The notes beneath the pieces were generated by a model. It searched no databases, had not been told where the DNA came from, and worked only from the letters and a program-made list of their open reading frames with translations. The translations under genes and the position numbers were made by a program. From NCBI GenBank assembly GCA_900315765.1, contig ONAK01000021.1, positions 1 through 32,285 of the forward strand: a stretch of DNA of 32,285 nucleotides, in the 5' to 3' direction. The DNA is from an uncultured Prevotella sp. Its GTDB lineage: Bacteria > Bacteroidota > Bacteroidia > Bacteroidales > Bacteroidaceae. Of the stretch, positions 24,613 through 32,283 are shown in pieces (the stretch's first letter is position 1; each line of letters begins with the position of its first letter).

Positions 24613-25404
24613 TCAAGATTTCAGATTGTACATCTTTCCATAATAAGGGCCTGTCTTTATATGCTCGATAAGGGCTGGTATACTAGCCGACATATCCACT
24701 TTCTTGAACTCTATGCCATTGACATCAATACAAGTCATCGTACCCGAATCCAGCAATCTTTTCCTTAGTTCTTTTTCGCGTGGCGGTACCTCTTCTAAAT
24801 CAAGATACCTTACAAACATGGAATAAGTTCGCATCTCTTCATTGCCATCTTTGTCCCTATACAAAGAAGTAAAATCCTTATGATAACGATAGTGTATATC
24901 CAATTCATTCTCATTAATCTGTTCAAGATAGTGCAAATATGTAAAGCTATGTCCAAGTGGCACATCAATGATAATATTCGTTACATGACAACGGTTCATA
25001 TATCCGAAAGGAGAGTCTTCACCAAAAGACGATTTATTCTGAAGACCACACAAGTATTCTTGGTCTTTCCCCCATACGGCAAACGAATAGATAGGATGTT
25101 GTGTACGTTTAAAGTCCTCTCGTTTTAATGCAACAATTCCAAGACTTCCAGTTTTTCCCTTCGTCTTGTTATAATCAAAAGTCTCTCCATGACAGAATCC
25201 CCAGTTATAAGTGGGAAGGAGTATTGTTCCTGTTGGACCAATCGCCTCAATTATTCCATCCAACAAATCATTCGGCTTGAATTTGTCACCATGTTGGAAA
25301 CAAACCTCACCAAGTTTTGTTATATCGGATGAAATAAAAACTCTATCTCCCTTTTTCAATCCCCATTTCGATGGGATGTCTTTTAGTCTTATGTAATCTT
25401 CCAT
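24613..25404 (-). CDS. AAC(3)-family N-acyltransferase
   Basis: A 263-residue member of the aminoglycoside 3-N-acetyltransferase fold. Family features: LLPTYNW (62-68), the RTQHPIYSFAVWG segment (H103, S107), GEDSPFG (128-134, with D130) and TYLHYLEQ (155-162), which fits the T-x-x-H-x-x-E active-site pattern with H158 and E161. These enzymes transfer an acyl group from a thioester to an amine. Located between PseI and ACP copy 1, it is more likely to acylate an amino sugar of the glycan than to give antibiotic resistance. The 17-base gap to PseI supports co-expression. Confidence 0.85.
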   Translation of the reverse strand: MEDYIRLKDIPSKWGLKKGDRVFISSDITKLGEVCFQHGDKFKPNDLLDGIIEAIGPTGTILLPTYNWGFCHGETFDYNKTKGKTGSLGIVALKREDFKRTQHPIYSFAVWGKDQEYLCGLQNKSSFGEDSPFGYMNRCHVTNIIIDVPLGHSFTYLHYLEQINENELDIHYRYHKDFTSLYRDKDGNEEMRTYSMFVRYLDLEEVPPREKELRKRLLDSGTMTCIDVNGIEFKKVDMSASIPALIEHIKTGPYYGKMYNLKS

Positions 25405-25421
25405 TTCTTAACATTATTATA

Positions 25422-26429
25422 TTATTCCACCATGTCAAGGTTAAATCTTTCTCCTTTTTCAAGATTTCTTGTTGCTTTTCGACCAATCACTTCTGACAGG
25501 TTTTTGGGATGTGCCCCAAAACCTGGTCGAACACTACGAACATTCTCTTCAGTGAACTTCTCTCCCGCTTTGATATCTTTTGCAACATATAAAGAACGGC
25601 TAAACTCCCTGCCTTTTATCTTGGTAGGGTCTTTCGGATAAACAACATCTCCTATTGCCTTCTCTACATTACGGATAGACTTTACCATTGCAGCGAACTC
25701 TCCTATTTCCATAGAGAATGCAGCATCAGGGCCACCAATAGAACGGTCAAGGATGAAATGCTTCTCTACTAGTGTAGCACCCAAAGCAACAGCAGCCACT
25801 GCCACATCATAACCCATGGTATGGTCACTCAAACCCACCTTAACACCATAGCGCTGCTTCATATCCACCATGGTCATCAAGTTCGCATCCTCAATAGGTG
25901 CAGGATAGGATGAAGTACATTTCAACAAGGTAACATCAAAGTTACCGGCTTTGCGGCAGGTTTGGACGGCCAGCTCAATATCCTCTGGCATTGCAATACC
26001 GGTAGAAATTACCATAGGCTTACCCTTCTTGGCAGCATACTCAATTAGCGGAATGTCAGTAATTTCAAAGCTGGCAATTTTCATGATAGGATTGCCAAGA
26101 TCTTCAAGGAAATCAACGGCCGTCTTGTCAAACGGTGTAGAGAAACAAATCAAACCACACTTCTTTGCCTCATCAAAGATGGCCTGATGCCATTCCCAAG
26201 GGGTATAAGCCTCTTGGTACAAGTCATACAATGTACGGCCGTCCCACAAGGTTCCCTTCACCTTGAAATCATCAGCATCACAATTCAAAGTGATTGTATC
26301 TGCCGTATAGGTTTGTATTTTAACAGCATCTGCACCAGCCTCTTTAGCTGCTCTTACGGATTCAAGAGCCACATCCAGTTTATGGCCGTGGTTGGCTGAA
26401 AGTTCCGCTACTATAAATGTCTTATTCAT
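25422..26429 (-). CDS. pseI: Pseudaminic acid synthase
   Basis: A 335-residue NeuB-family enzyme that condenses phosphoenolpyruvate with a 6-deoxy-2,4-diacylamino-hexose to form the nonulosonic acid. Evidence: the N-terminal VAELSANHGH motif (7-16), KIQTYTADT, the PseI-like LYQEAYTPWEWH, MKIASFEITDIPLIEY, and a C-terminal antifreeze-like SAF domain from about residue 275 (AKDIKAGEKFTEENV). The YTPWEWH and FEITD segments favour PseI over NeuB or LegI. The ATG overlaps the stop of the GNAT gene by 8 bases. Confidence 0.92.
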   Translation of the reverse strand: MNKTFIVAELSANHGHKLDVALESVRAAKEAGADAVKIQTYTADTITLNCDADDFKVKGTLWDGRTLYDLYQEAYTPWEWHQAIFDEAKKCGLICFSTPFDKTAVDFLEDLGNPIMKIASFEITDIPLIEYAAKKGKPMVISTGIAMPEDIELAVQTCRKAGNFDVTLLKCTSSYPAPIEDANLMTMVDMKQRYGVKVGLSDHTMGYDVAVAAVALGATLVEKHFILDRSIGGPDAAFSMEIGEFAAMVKSIRNVEKAIGDVVYPKDPTKIKGREFSRSLYVAKDIKAGEKFTEENVRSVRPGFGAHPKNLSEVIGRKATRNLEKGERFNLDMVE

Positions 26430-27432
26430 GTAATCTCAGTATATAATAAATGTACTCGTTGTCTCTGCTTTGTTCTTTATAGCCAAGTTTTTCGTGATAC
26501 TTGATAGATCTCAAATTATCCTGTTTCACCTTGGCTGAAACGGCTTTAACATCTGAGGGCAAACTGCTCAATATCTGCCGTTCCCATTTTTCAGTTTGTC
26601 CTGTACCTTGGGTGGAGGGGTTAGCTATAATACCTCGTTCCCAAACCCCATCACCTTCATTGGTGAGGTTATAGGTGCCCATCAACACTCCATTCTTGTA
26701 AATGACATAATAGAGTCTGTTAGGATTGCCTTTCAAACTCTCGACAAATTTAAAATGATTCTCTTCAGAAATCACTTCTGGATTCACCATCCATGAACGA
26801 ACATCATCACGATTCCTTAAAGCAAGTATATCTAGGTTCTGCTCTTTGGTGCAATCCACGTAATTGATTACCTCATAACGGTCGTTCCACAAAGAGTGAA
26901 GCACCACATCTTTGTATTCTCCGTTAAACAGGCAATGTTCCTTCAATGTAGCCTCTCGCTTGTATCCATTAGCCTCCAACATTGTATAGAGGTGTGGGCG
27001 GAGGTCAAAGGCATAAGTATAAATCTTATGCAGACCCAAATCATCAAAGGCAACTGCTTTGAGCATAGTGAGATAGTTGCTCCAATGCTCAGCAAAGTGC
27101 TCTTTTTCTAACTGTGTGTCCATAATGAATGAGATTTCTCCATTACGGTCAATCCAGTTGATATGAACCAAACCACCATACCCTATACAGACACCCTTTT
27201 CCAAGTAGGAAAAAAGTATCTGATCGGGCTTGGGGTTGTCATACAGTTTAGAAACAACATTATCAAAATAACGTTGCTGGTCATCATCTGTAAGGGGACG
27301 AGCCTGACGCAAGTGATAGATTTGCTCGTTACGCCACTTCATAATGGAGAACCTGTCCTCATAACGAAGCGGTACGATGGAGTAATCATCTAAGTGTTGC
27401 TCCTGTTGCTGTAGACAAATGTATTTGGGCAT
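26422..27432 (-). CDS. Tandem-GNAT acyltransferase (PseH-like second domain)
   Basis: A 336-residue protein made of two GNAT acetyltransferase domains. The first (about 15-185) is RimJ/RimL-like (IVPLRYEDRFSIMKWRNE, then GYGGLVHINW). The second (about 188-336) resembles PseH, which acetylates the 4-amino group of the UDP-sugar in pseudaminic acid synthesis (NRDDVRSWMVNPEVI, YYVIYKNGVLMGTYNL, SIKYHEKLGYKE). The usual arrangement is a single PseH domain, sometimes fused to PseG; here there is no PseG-like hydrolase. The second GNAT may act at another amino group or have a different donor. It starts 5 bases after PseF. Confidence 0.8.
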   Translation of the reverse strand: MPKYICLQQQEQHLDDYSIVPLRYEDRFSIMKWRNEQIYHLRQARPLTDDDQQRYFDNVVSKLYDNPKPDQILFSYLEKGVCIGYGGLVHINWIDRNGEISFIMDTQLEKEHFAEHWSNYLTMLKAVAFDDLGLHKIYTYAFDLRPHLYTMLEANGYKREATLKEHCLFNGEYKDVVLHSLWNDRYEVINYVDCTKEQNLDILALRNRDDVRSWMVNPEVISEENHFKFVESLKGNPNRLYYVIYKNGVLMGTYNLTNEGDGVWERGIIANPSTQGTGQTEKWERQILSSLPSDVKAVSAKVKQDNLRSIKYHEKLGYKEQSRDNEYIYYILRLHE

Positions 27433-27437
27433 ATTCT

Positions 27438-28121
27438 TTACTTATGCAAGAGTTCGTACTTCATTTCTGCTAACTGCCAGTCTGTCATCGTGTCAAGATC
27501 CTGAACCTCTAATTCTGACAAGACTAAGCCTGCAGTGTTCTTTCCCCAAAGACTCTGGGTCTTTGTGAAGAAATCAACAGTGAAAGTATAGAATTGCCCT
27601 GCATCATGATAGGTCGGTTCCAAATCCTGAGTTCTGGTGAACATATACTCTGAATGAAGCATTTCTATCTTACCTTCCACAATATGCAATGCCCTCTGTA
27701 TAGGAAATGAAAAAGCGACACATGTAAACACTGAGTGAATATCATCATTCAGCATGGCAAAAGATTCTTTTAGTCTCTCTGCACTTACAAAGGGGGCAGT
27801 ACTATAAAGACAAGTGACTGTGTCAAATCTCTTACCAAGCTCTGCGTAACAAGCCAAGACCTCTCTGATAACATCTGCGGTGACAGCAAAATCATTAGAA
27901 GTCTCAGGACTCCTGTAGAAAGGTACTTTTGCACCAAATTGTTTTGCTACAGAAGCGATTTCTTCATCGTCTGTAGAAACCATCACCTCATCATACATGC
28001 CAGACTTTAATGCTGCCTCTATAGAATACGCAATGATTGGTTTCCCCAAAAAGTCTTTTATATTCTTACGAGGAATTCGTTTACTGCCCCCTCGCGCCGG
28101 TATAATACAAAGATTCTTCAT
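27438..28121 (-). CDS. pseF: CMP-pseudaminic acid cytidylyltransferase
   Basis: A 227-residue cytidylyltransferase of the NeuA/PseF family that activates the nonulosonic acid with CTP. The N-terminal IPARGGSKRIPRKN (7-20) binds the nucleotide, and further landmarks are VSTDDEEIA, STAPFVSAERL and YHDAGQFYTF. YHDAGQFY is typical of PseF. The start overlaps the stop of the DUF4910 gene by ATGA (28118-28121). Confidence 0.93.
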   Translation of the reverse strand: MKNLCIIPARGGSKRIPRKNIKDFLGKPIIAYSIEAALKSGMYDEVMVSTDDEEIASVAKQFGAKVPFYRSPETSNDFAVTADVIREVLACYAELGKRFDTVTCLYSTAPFVSAERLKESFAMLNDDIHSVFTCVAFSFPIQRALHIVEGKIEMLHSEYMFTRTQDLEPTYHDAGQFYTFTVDFFTKTQSLWGKNTAGLVLSELEVQDLDTMTDWQLAEMKYELLHK

Positions 28122-29401
28122 TGTTCCAACGCTTCTAAAAGATTATTATCCATCATCTTATTAATGATCGGAATGAGCACATCTACAGGTTGGTTGATAA
28201 TTTCACTAATCCCAATTAGGTCATTCCTGCCATCAGAGTATGCCAACAGATCCTTCATAGCCAGCACGGAATCATACGAGCCTTTCTGACTGATTGTCGG
28301 GTAAAGCCCTCTCTTACCAAGCTGCGGTTCTCCCTTGCATAACACCTTATAATGATAATTATACTCAAGTGCATTGATAACCTTGACCATTAACTGATAT
28401 GCACCATTAAGACCTTCAGGCGAAATAAAGTCCATGTTATCAGCAGAAGTATGGTACTCAGGATAAACGCCATATTTAGTCCGACAAACTCCACATACGG
28501 GAAGATCTATTCCCGGTGCACAATACTCACGTTCGTCTGAACCCCTCTTCAAAAATGAGTAGATTTTATACTCTGGATAGTGATACTTCAGAACATTTTT
28601 CAGCACGCGGTCTGCCAAGGTGTCTGCATAACGAGATTCGATAATTGAATAATCCAAATCATCGCCAACACAACTTAAGACAAAGCCCGCCCTTGTATTC
28701 TGCTTGAGGACATCAAGATTTCGTGAACAATATGTAATAGAGCCTATCGTCTCCGGAATAAAAACAAAGCGATATGAATAGCGTCTGTTCTTTAGTGATT
28801 TTACATACTTTATAAGCTCAGTTTGAACAACTGGCCCGGAAAGCTCATTATTCGCCATGGATGGATGGCAGAGATAAGTTGAAAACAATATCTCTTCTTC
28901 CGTCTCTCCAGGAATAACCAAATCGCCGTATGTCAAACTACCTGGTGCAAGCGTACTCTTGATAACAACATGATACTGCTCGTCTTTCATCGCCTGCTTT
29001 TGGTTCTCGCTCATACAGAATCCCCAACGTTCCTTGTAGTATGAGGTAACATACGGAATCCAGTCAGGTTGTTCTGGCTGTGTATAGACATGTTCTAACA
29101 ATTCCTCACGACCGATTACCTTGTCAATGGGAGTTGAATAGCCAAGAATATGCAGATTGCATTCTTTGAAATCTATTACTCTCTTGCCTTCCAACGTTTC
29201 TATATATGCATCATATATATTCCATTCTTGAGGGACTGTCCAATCAAACACCTCTGTACCAGATGGAACTTCATGTGTTTGAATATCAGGTACAATTTCC
29301 TTAAGGATTTTCAATGACTCACGAAAGCCATTCCCAGTAATACTTCTGCATATTGGGAACAGCTGCTTCGCAAGATCATACATTACTTGGCCTTTATCCA
29401 T
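28118..29401 (-). CDS. DUF4910 aminopeptidase-like protein
   Basis: A 427-residue protein of the DUF4910/DUF2172 group, with an M28-peptidase-like metallo-core. Candidate metal ligands are H179 in YLCHPSMANNELSG, E217 in IPETIGS, the DE pair at 289-290 in GSDEREY and H317 in YHTSAD. The C-terminal winged-helix-like stretch covers roughly 385-427. Relatives recur in nonulosonic-acid and capsule loci, with uncertain biochemical role; a deacylase or amidase acting on a sugar intermediate is possible. It is inserted between PseC and PseF with gaps of 1 base and -4 bases, so it belongs to the pathway unit. Confidence 0.82.
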   Translation of the reverse strand: MDKGQVMYDLAKQLFPICRSITGNGFRESLKILKEIVPDIQTHEVPSGTEVFDWTVPQEWNIYDAYIETLEGKRVIDFKECNLHILGYSTPIDKVIGREELLEHVYTQPEQPDWIPYVTSYYKERWGFCMSENQKQAMKDEQYHVVIKSTLAPGSLTYGDLVIPGETEEEILFSTYLCHPSMANNELSGPVVQTELIKYVKSLKNRRYSYRFVFIPETIGSITYCSRNLDVLKQNTRAGFVLSCVGDDLDYSIIESRYADTLADRVLKNVLKYHYPEYKIYSFLKRGSDEREYCAPGIDLPVCGVCRTKYGVYPEYHTSADNMDFISPEGLNGAYQLMVKVINALEYNYHYKVLCKGEPQLGKRGLYPTISQKGSYDSVLAMKDLLAYSDGRNDLIGISEIINQPVDVLIPIINKMMDNNLLEALEQ

Positions 29402-29402
29402 C

Positions 29403-30569
29403 TTACTTACTCATGAATTCTTTTACCTTCGCAATAATCCAATCCTGTTCCTCATCGGTTAGGGTCGGGAACATTGGCAAAGCCAGACACTTGGAGTAAT
29501 AATCCTCAGCAACTGGCATATCACCTTCTTTCCAACCCAAGCTCTTATAATAAGGCATGGTGTGGGCTGGGATATATAGTACCTGTGAGAACACATTGTT
29601 TGCTCTCAAGAAGTCATACAATCCTTTACGTTTAGCAGGGTCAACCTGAATGATATAAAGATGGAAAGCATGAACCAATCCTTCTGCACGGAATGGAGTC
29701 TTAACGGCCGTACCTTTGAAAGCCTCATCATATTTCTTGGCAATCTCATTACGACGCTCAATGCTCCAATCCAGACGTTTCAACTGGCTGATACCAAGTG
29801 CTGCCTGCATCTCGGTGATACGGTAGTTGTAACCCAATTCCTGCATTTCATAATACCAGCCGCCATCGTTCTTCTTCAAAAGAGCAGGATCTTTGGTGAT
29901 ACCATGAGTACGGAAGAGAGTTACCTTATCATACAGGTCTTTGCGGTTGGTGGTTACTGCACCACCCTCGCCTGTAGCGATATGTTTCACTGGATGGAAT
30001 GAGAATACTGTAAGGTCAGCATATTTGCAGTTACCAATCATCTGCTTCTCTCCCATACTGTCAATGAAGCTACCGCCAGGAGCATGACAAGCATCTACCA
30101 CAATGGCAAACTGATATTCATCAGCCAACTTGCGCAATTTCTCCTCATCAATAGGATAACCAGCAAAGTCAACGGGTACTACAGCCTTATAAGTGCCTTT
30201 AGGTGAAGCCTTGAGAATCTGATCCAGCTTATCCAAGTCCATCAAGAAGGTCTTGGGGTCTATGTCACAGAATACCACCTCTGCACCCTGGTAACGGAAG
30301 CCGTTAGCAGAAGCCACAAAGGTGATAGGCGTTGTGATAATCTTATCACCAGGCTTTATATCAAGTGCCATGGCGCACAGATGGAGAGCAGCGGTACCGT
30401 TGCTCACCATACATGCATATTTACAGCCAAGGTAACTGGCAAAGTTCTTCTCGAACTCGCCAATCAGGGGGCCTTGAGTCATATAGTCTGACTTCAAGGC
30501 TGCAATTACGGCATCAACATCTTCCTGAGTGATACTCTGATGGCCGTAAGGAATTGGTTTGGTAATCAT
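29403..30569 (-). CDS. pseC: PseC aminotransferase (UDP-4-amino-4,6-dideoxy-sugar forming)
   Basis: A 388-residue PLP-dependent DegT/DnrJ/EryC1-family aminotransferase, second step of pseudaminic acid synthesis. Features: KPIPYGHQSIT at the N-terminus (the ITQEDVDAV pattern of PseC), MVSNGTAALHL for phosphate binding, VVDACHAPGG with the cofactor-ring aspartate, and the lysine of HPVKHIATGEGG (K195 in this numbering). The open frame reaches 30575 with a TTG, but ATG 30569 (MITKP) is the natural start. It lies about 9 bases from the PseB stop. Confidence 0.93.
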   Translation of the reverse strand: MITKPIPYGHQSITQEDVDAVIAALKSDYMTQGPLIGEFEKNFASYLGCKYACMVSNGTAALHLCAMALDIKPGDKIITTPITFVASANGFRYQGAEVVFCDIDPKTFLMDLDKLDQILKASPKGTYKAVVPVDFAGYPIDEEKLRKLADEYQFAIVVDACHAPGGSFIDSMGEKQMIGNCKYADLTVFSFHPVKHIATGEGGAVTTNRKDLYDKVTLFRTHGITKDPALLKKNDGGWYYEMQELGYNYRITEMQAALGISQLKRLDWSIERRNEIAKKYDEAFKGTAVKTPFRAEGLVHAFHLYIIQVDPAKRKGLYDFLRANNVFSQVLYIPAHTMPYYKSLGWKEGDMPVAEDYYSKCLALPMFPTLTDEEQDWIIAKVKEFMSK

Positions 30570-30578
30570 AAACAAAGC

Positions 30579-31601
30579 TTATTTTACTACAAAGTTGGGG
30601 TCAACAAACTGCTTAATCTTCTCTCGCATAGTCTCAGGTGTCTCCCAGTCTGTATTATTATCAGAACTATAGTGGAAACCATCGGGAACAGGTACTGCGT
30701 TGTGATGCTTGATAAACTCCTCGCGTGTATGCTGGAACGATACCGAAGGTAGTATTACATAATACTTACCAAGGTCAATTGTATCCAAAGCATCGGTAAC
30801 AGTAATCATTTCCTCGTGCAGTTTCTCACCTGGACGAATACCAACCTCAACCTGCTTCAAGTTAGGAGCAATAGCTGTTGCCACATCGCAAATCTTATAA
30901 GAAGGAATCTTCGGGATAAAGATTTCACCACCAAGATGATGACCAATGGCATACATCACCATGGCAACACCAGCTTCAAGAGAAATGTTGAAGCGAGTCA
31001 TGCGCATATCGGTAATAGGCAATTCTTTAGCACCTTCGTCACGCAGACGAGTGAAGAACGGAATCACTGAGCCACGAGAACCCATCACATTGCCATAGCG
31101 AACTACAGAGAAACGAATGTCCTTAGAACCCTTGATATTGTTGGCAGCGGTGAACAGCTTGTCGCTGGTAAGCTTTGTGGCACCATAGAGATTGATAGGT
31201 GCACAAGCCTTATCTGTACTCAATGCTACAATATCATGAACGCGACATGCAAGAGCAGCCTTAATCACATTCTGTGCACCGTGAACATTGGTCTTGATGC
31301 ATTCCTCAGGGTTGTACTCAGCAGTGTCAACCTGCTTAATGGCTGCTGCATGAATGATAACATCCACACCCTCACAAGCACGAGTCAGGCGTTCCAAATC
31401 ACGAACATCACCAATGAAATAGCGAAGCATCGGATACTTTGCTGCAGGATACTTCAACTTCAATTCATACTGTTTTAACTCATCACGTGAGTAGATAATG
31501 ATTTTCTTCACATTGGGGTAGTCACGAAGAATTACCTCCACAAACTTCTTACCGAACGAACCTGTTCCACCGGTAATAAGAACATTTTTTCCATTTAACA
31601 T
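30579..31601 (-). CDS. pseB: PseB UDP-GlcNAc 4,6-dehydratase (inverting)
   Basis: A 340-residue SDR-type dehydratase that converts UDP-GlcNAc to the 4-keto-L-altro intermediate of pseudaminic acid. TGGTGSFGKKF (10-20) binds NADP, HAAAIKQVD is family-typical, and the active-site residues are D130, K131 and Y139 with K143 (STDKACAPINLYGATK). The same family includes legionaminic and other 4,6-dehydratases, but the inverting type with PseC and PseI nearby favours the Pse route. It starts the recognisable pathway and follows small ORFs after 35 A/T-rich bases. Confidence 0.94.
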   Translation of the reverse strand: MLNGKNVLITGGTGSFGKKFVEVILRDYPNVKKIIIYSRDELKQYELKLKYPAAKYPMLRYFIGDVRDLERLTRACEGVDVIIHAAAIKQVDTAEYNPEECIKTNVHGAQNVIKAALACRVHDIVALSTDKACAPINLYGATKLTSDKLFTAANNIKGSKDIRFSVVRYGNVMGSRGSVIPFFTRLRDEGAKELPITDMRMTRFNISLEAGVAMVMYAIGHHLGGEIFIPKIPSYKICDVATAIAPNLKQVEVGIRPGEKLHEEMITVTDALDTIDLGKYYVILPSVSFQHTREEFIKHHNAVPVPDGFHYSSDNNTDWETPETMREKIKQFVDPNFVVK

Positions 31602-31636
31602 AATGATATTATTAAAAAAATATTGTTTTGTTATTA

Positions 31637-31906
31637 CTATTGTTGTGTTTCCACCATCAAATATTCTTCTTTGACAAGAATACCATAACTTCTGGTATAT
31701 TTGATACAGTGTTCACATAGTGTAGTCAGATAAGTAATGTCCGGTTTCTCTTCCTTTACTACACGGACTGCACGAATCTCGTTTTCACTACAAAGACCAT
31801 CACAATACTGATTACAGCACTTCGCTTTTTCAAGCATATGGTCTTCCCACCCTTGCAAGTCTTCGCGTTCAGCGACACTTTTTATTTCTATTCTTGCCTC
31901 ACTCAT
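31637..31906 (-). CDS. Small Cys-rich protein of unknown function
   Basis: An 89-residue protein with cysteines at 30, 31, 35, 39, 64 and 67 (KCCNQYCDGLCSE and TTLCEHCIKY). The spacing suggests a small zinc- or Fe-S-binding domain. I do not recognise the family. It starts with a one-base overlap with the preceding 62-residue ORF (TAATG), so the two are probably translated together, and it precedes PseB by 35 bases. Confidence 0.6.
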   Translation of the reverse strand: MSEARIEIKSVAEREDLQGWEDHMLEKAKCCNQYCDGLCSENEIRAVRVVKEEKPDITYLTTLCEHCIKYTRSYGILVKEEYLMVETQQ

Positions 31907-32091
31907 TATTTGTTATAACAAAAGAATTGTTCTTTTGTACTTTCATTATACGCTTGATGCACAGCATCTGCAATCACTTTTATATCTTCATAACCATCTT
32001 TGGCAAAGCTATCCATATCATTCTGGCTAAGTCCTTCAGATGCCTTATAGCATATCGGGAATGAAAAGCCATCAATAGTAATGGATATCAT
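31906..32091 (-). CDS. Small hypothetical protein
   Basis: A 61-residue acidic protein beginning MISITIDGFSFP (ATG 32091; a GTG at 32094 would add one residue). It contains a helix-rich tail (DIKVIADAVHQAYNES) and two cysteines. No family is recognised. It ends in a one-base overlap with the Cys-rich gene. Confidence 0.5.
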   Translation of the reverse strand: MISITIDGFSFPICYKASEGLSQNDMDSFAKDGYEDIKVIADAVHQAYNESTKEQFFCYNK

Positions 32092-32103
32092 CACATCATC
32101 AAG

Positions 32104-32208
32104 TTACTGCTTATCATCAATCGCAATATTGATACACTTATCATTGACTATGCGCTGACAACCCAAATTAAGGGCTAATTGATTGTGAAATCTATCTTTG
32201 TCGAACAT
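32104..32208 (-). CDS. Very small ORF (34 codons)
   Basis: An ATG at 32208 opens MFDKDRFHNQLALNLGCQRI and stops at 32104-32106. It starts 3 bases after the stop of the gene entering from the right edge and ends shortly before the 62-residue ORF. Its first codons lie inside a 14-bp inverted repeat. It could be a leader peptide or chance; the gene-dense, tightly spaced setting mildly supports translation. Confidence 0.3.
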   Translation of the reverse strand: MFDKDRFHNQLALNLGCQRIVNDKCINIAIDDKQ

Positions 32209-32220
32209 CAATTAGCCCTT
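32170..32220. promoter_or_regulatory. Inverted repeat able to hide the ATG at 32208
   Basis: AAGGGCTAATTGAT (32170-32183) and its perfect reverse complement ATCAATTAGCCCTT (32207-32220) are separated by 23 bases. In minus-strand RNA the stem would include the two first bases of the 32208 start codon. The right arm shares bases with the 14-bp palindrome at 32215-32228, so the two structures exclude each other. Confidence 0.5.
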
Positions 32221-32283
32221 TAAAGGGCAGGATTGACAGGCCTTGTAGGAACAACCTAAAAAGAGCCTGCCCACTGCCTCACG
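32212..32283 (-). CDS. C-terminal end of a gene entering from the right edge
   Basis: The last 23 codons (REAVGRLFLGCSYKACQSCPLKG) of a minus-strand frame end in TAA at 32212-32214. Three closely spaced cysteines (C11, C16, C19 of the piece) suggest a metal-binding tail. The beginning is outside the window and the family cannot be named. Confidence 0.4.
   Translation of the reverse strand, partial: REAVGRLFLGCSYKACQSCPLKG
32215..32228. repeat. 14-bp perfect palindrome
   Basis: GCCCTTTAAAGGGC reads the same on both strands. It overlaps the end of the right-edge gene and one arm of the adjacent inverted repeat. It could be a protein-binding site or part of an RNA switch. Confidence 0.6.

Noticed and set aside
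24613-25404. Aminoglycoside resistance gene
   Set aside because: The fold is shared, but the location between pseI and an ACP points to glycan acylation.
25422-31601. Legionaminic or sialic acid pathway
   Set aside because: PseB with PseC and a PseI-like synthase (YTPWEWH, FEITD segments) fit pseudaminic acid better; no LegG/NeuC-type epimerase is present.
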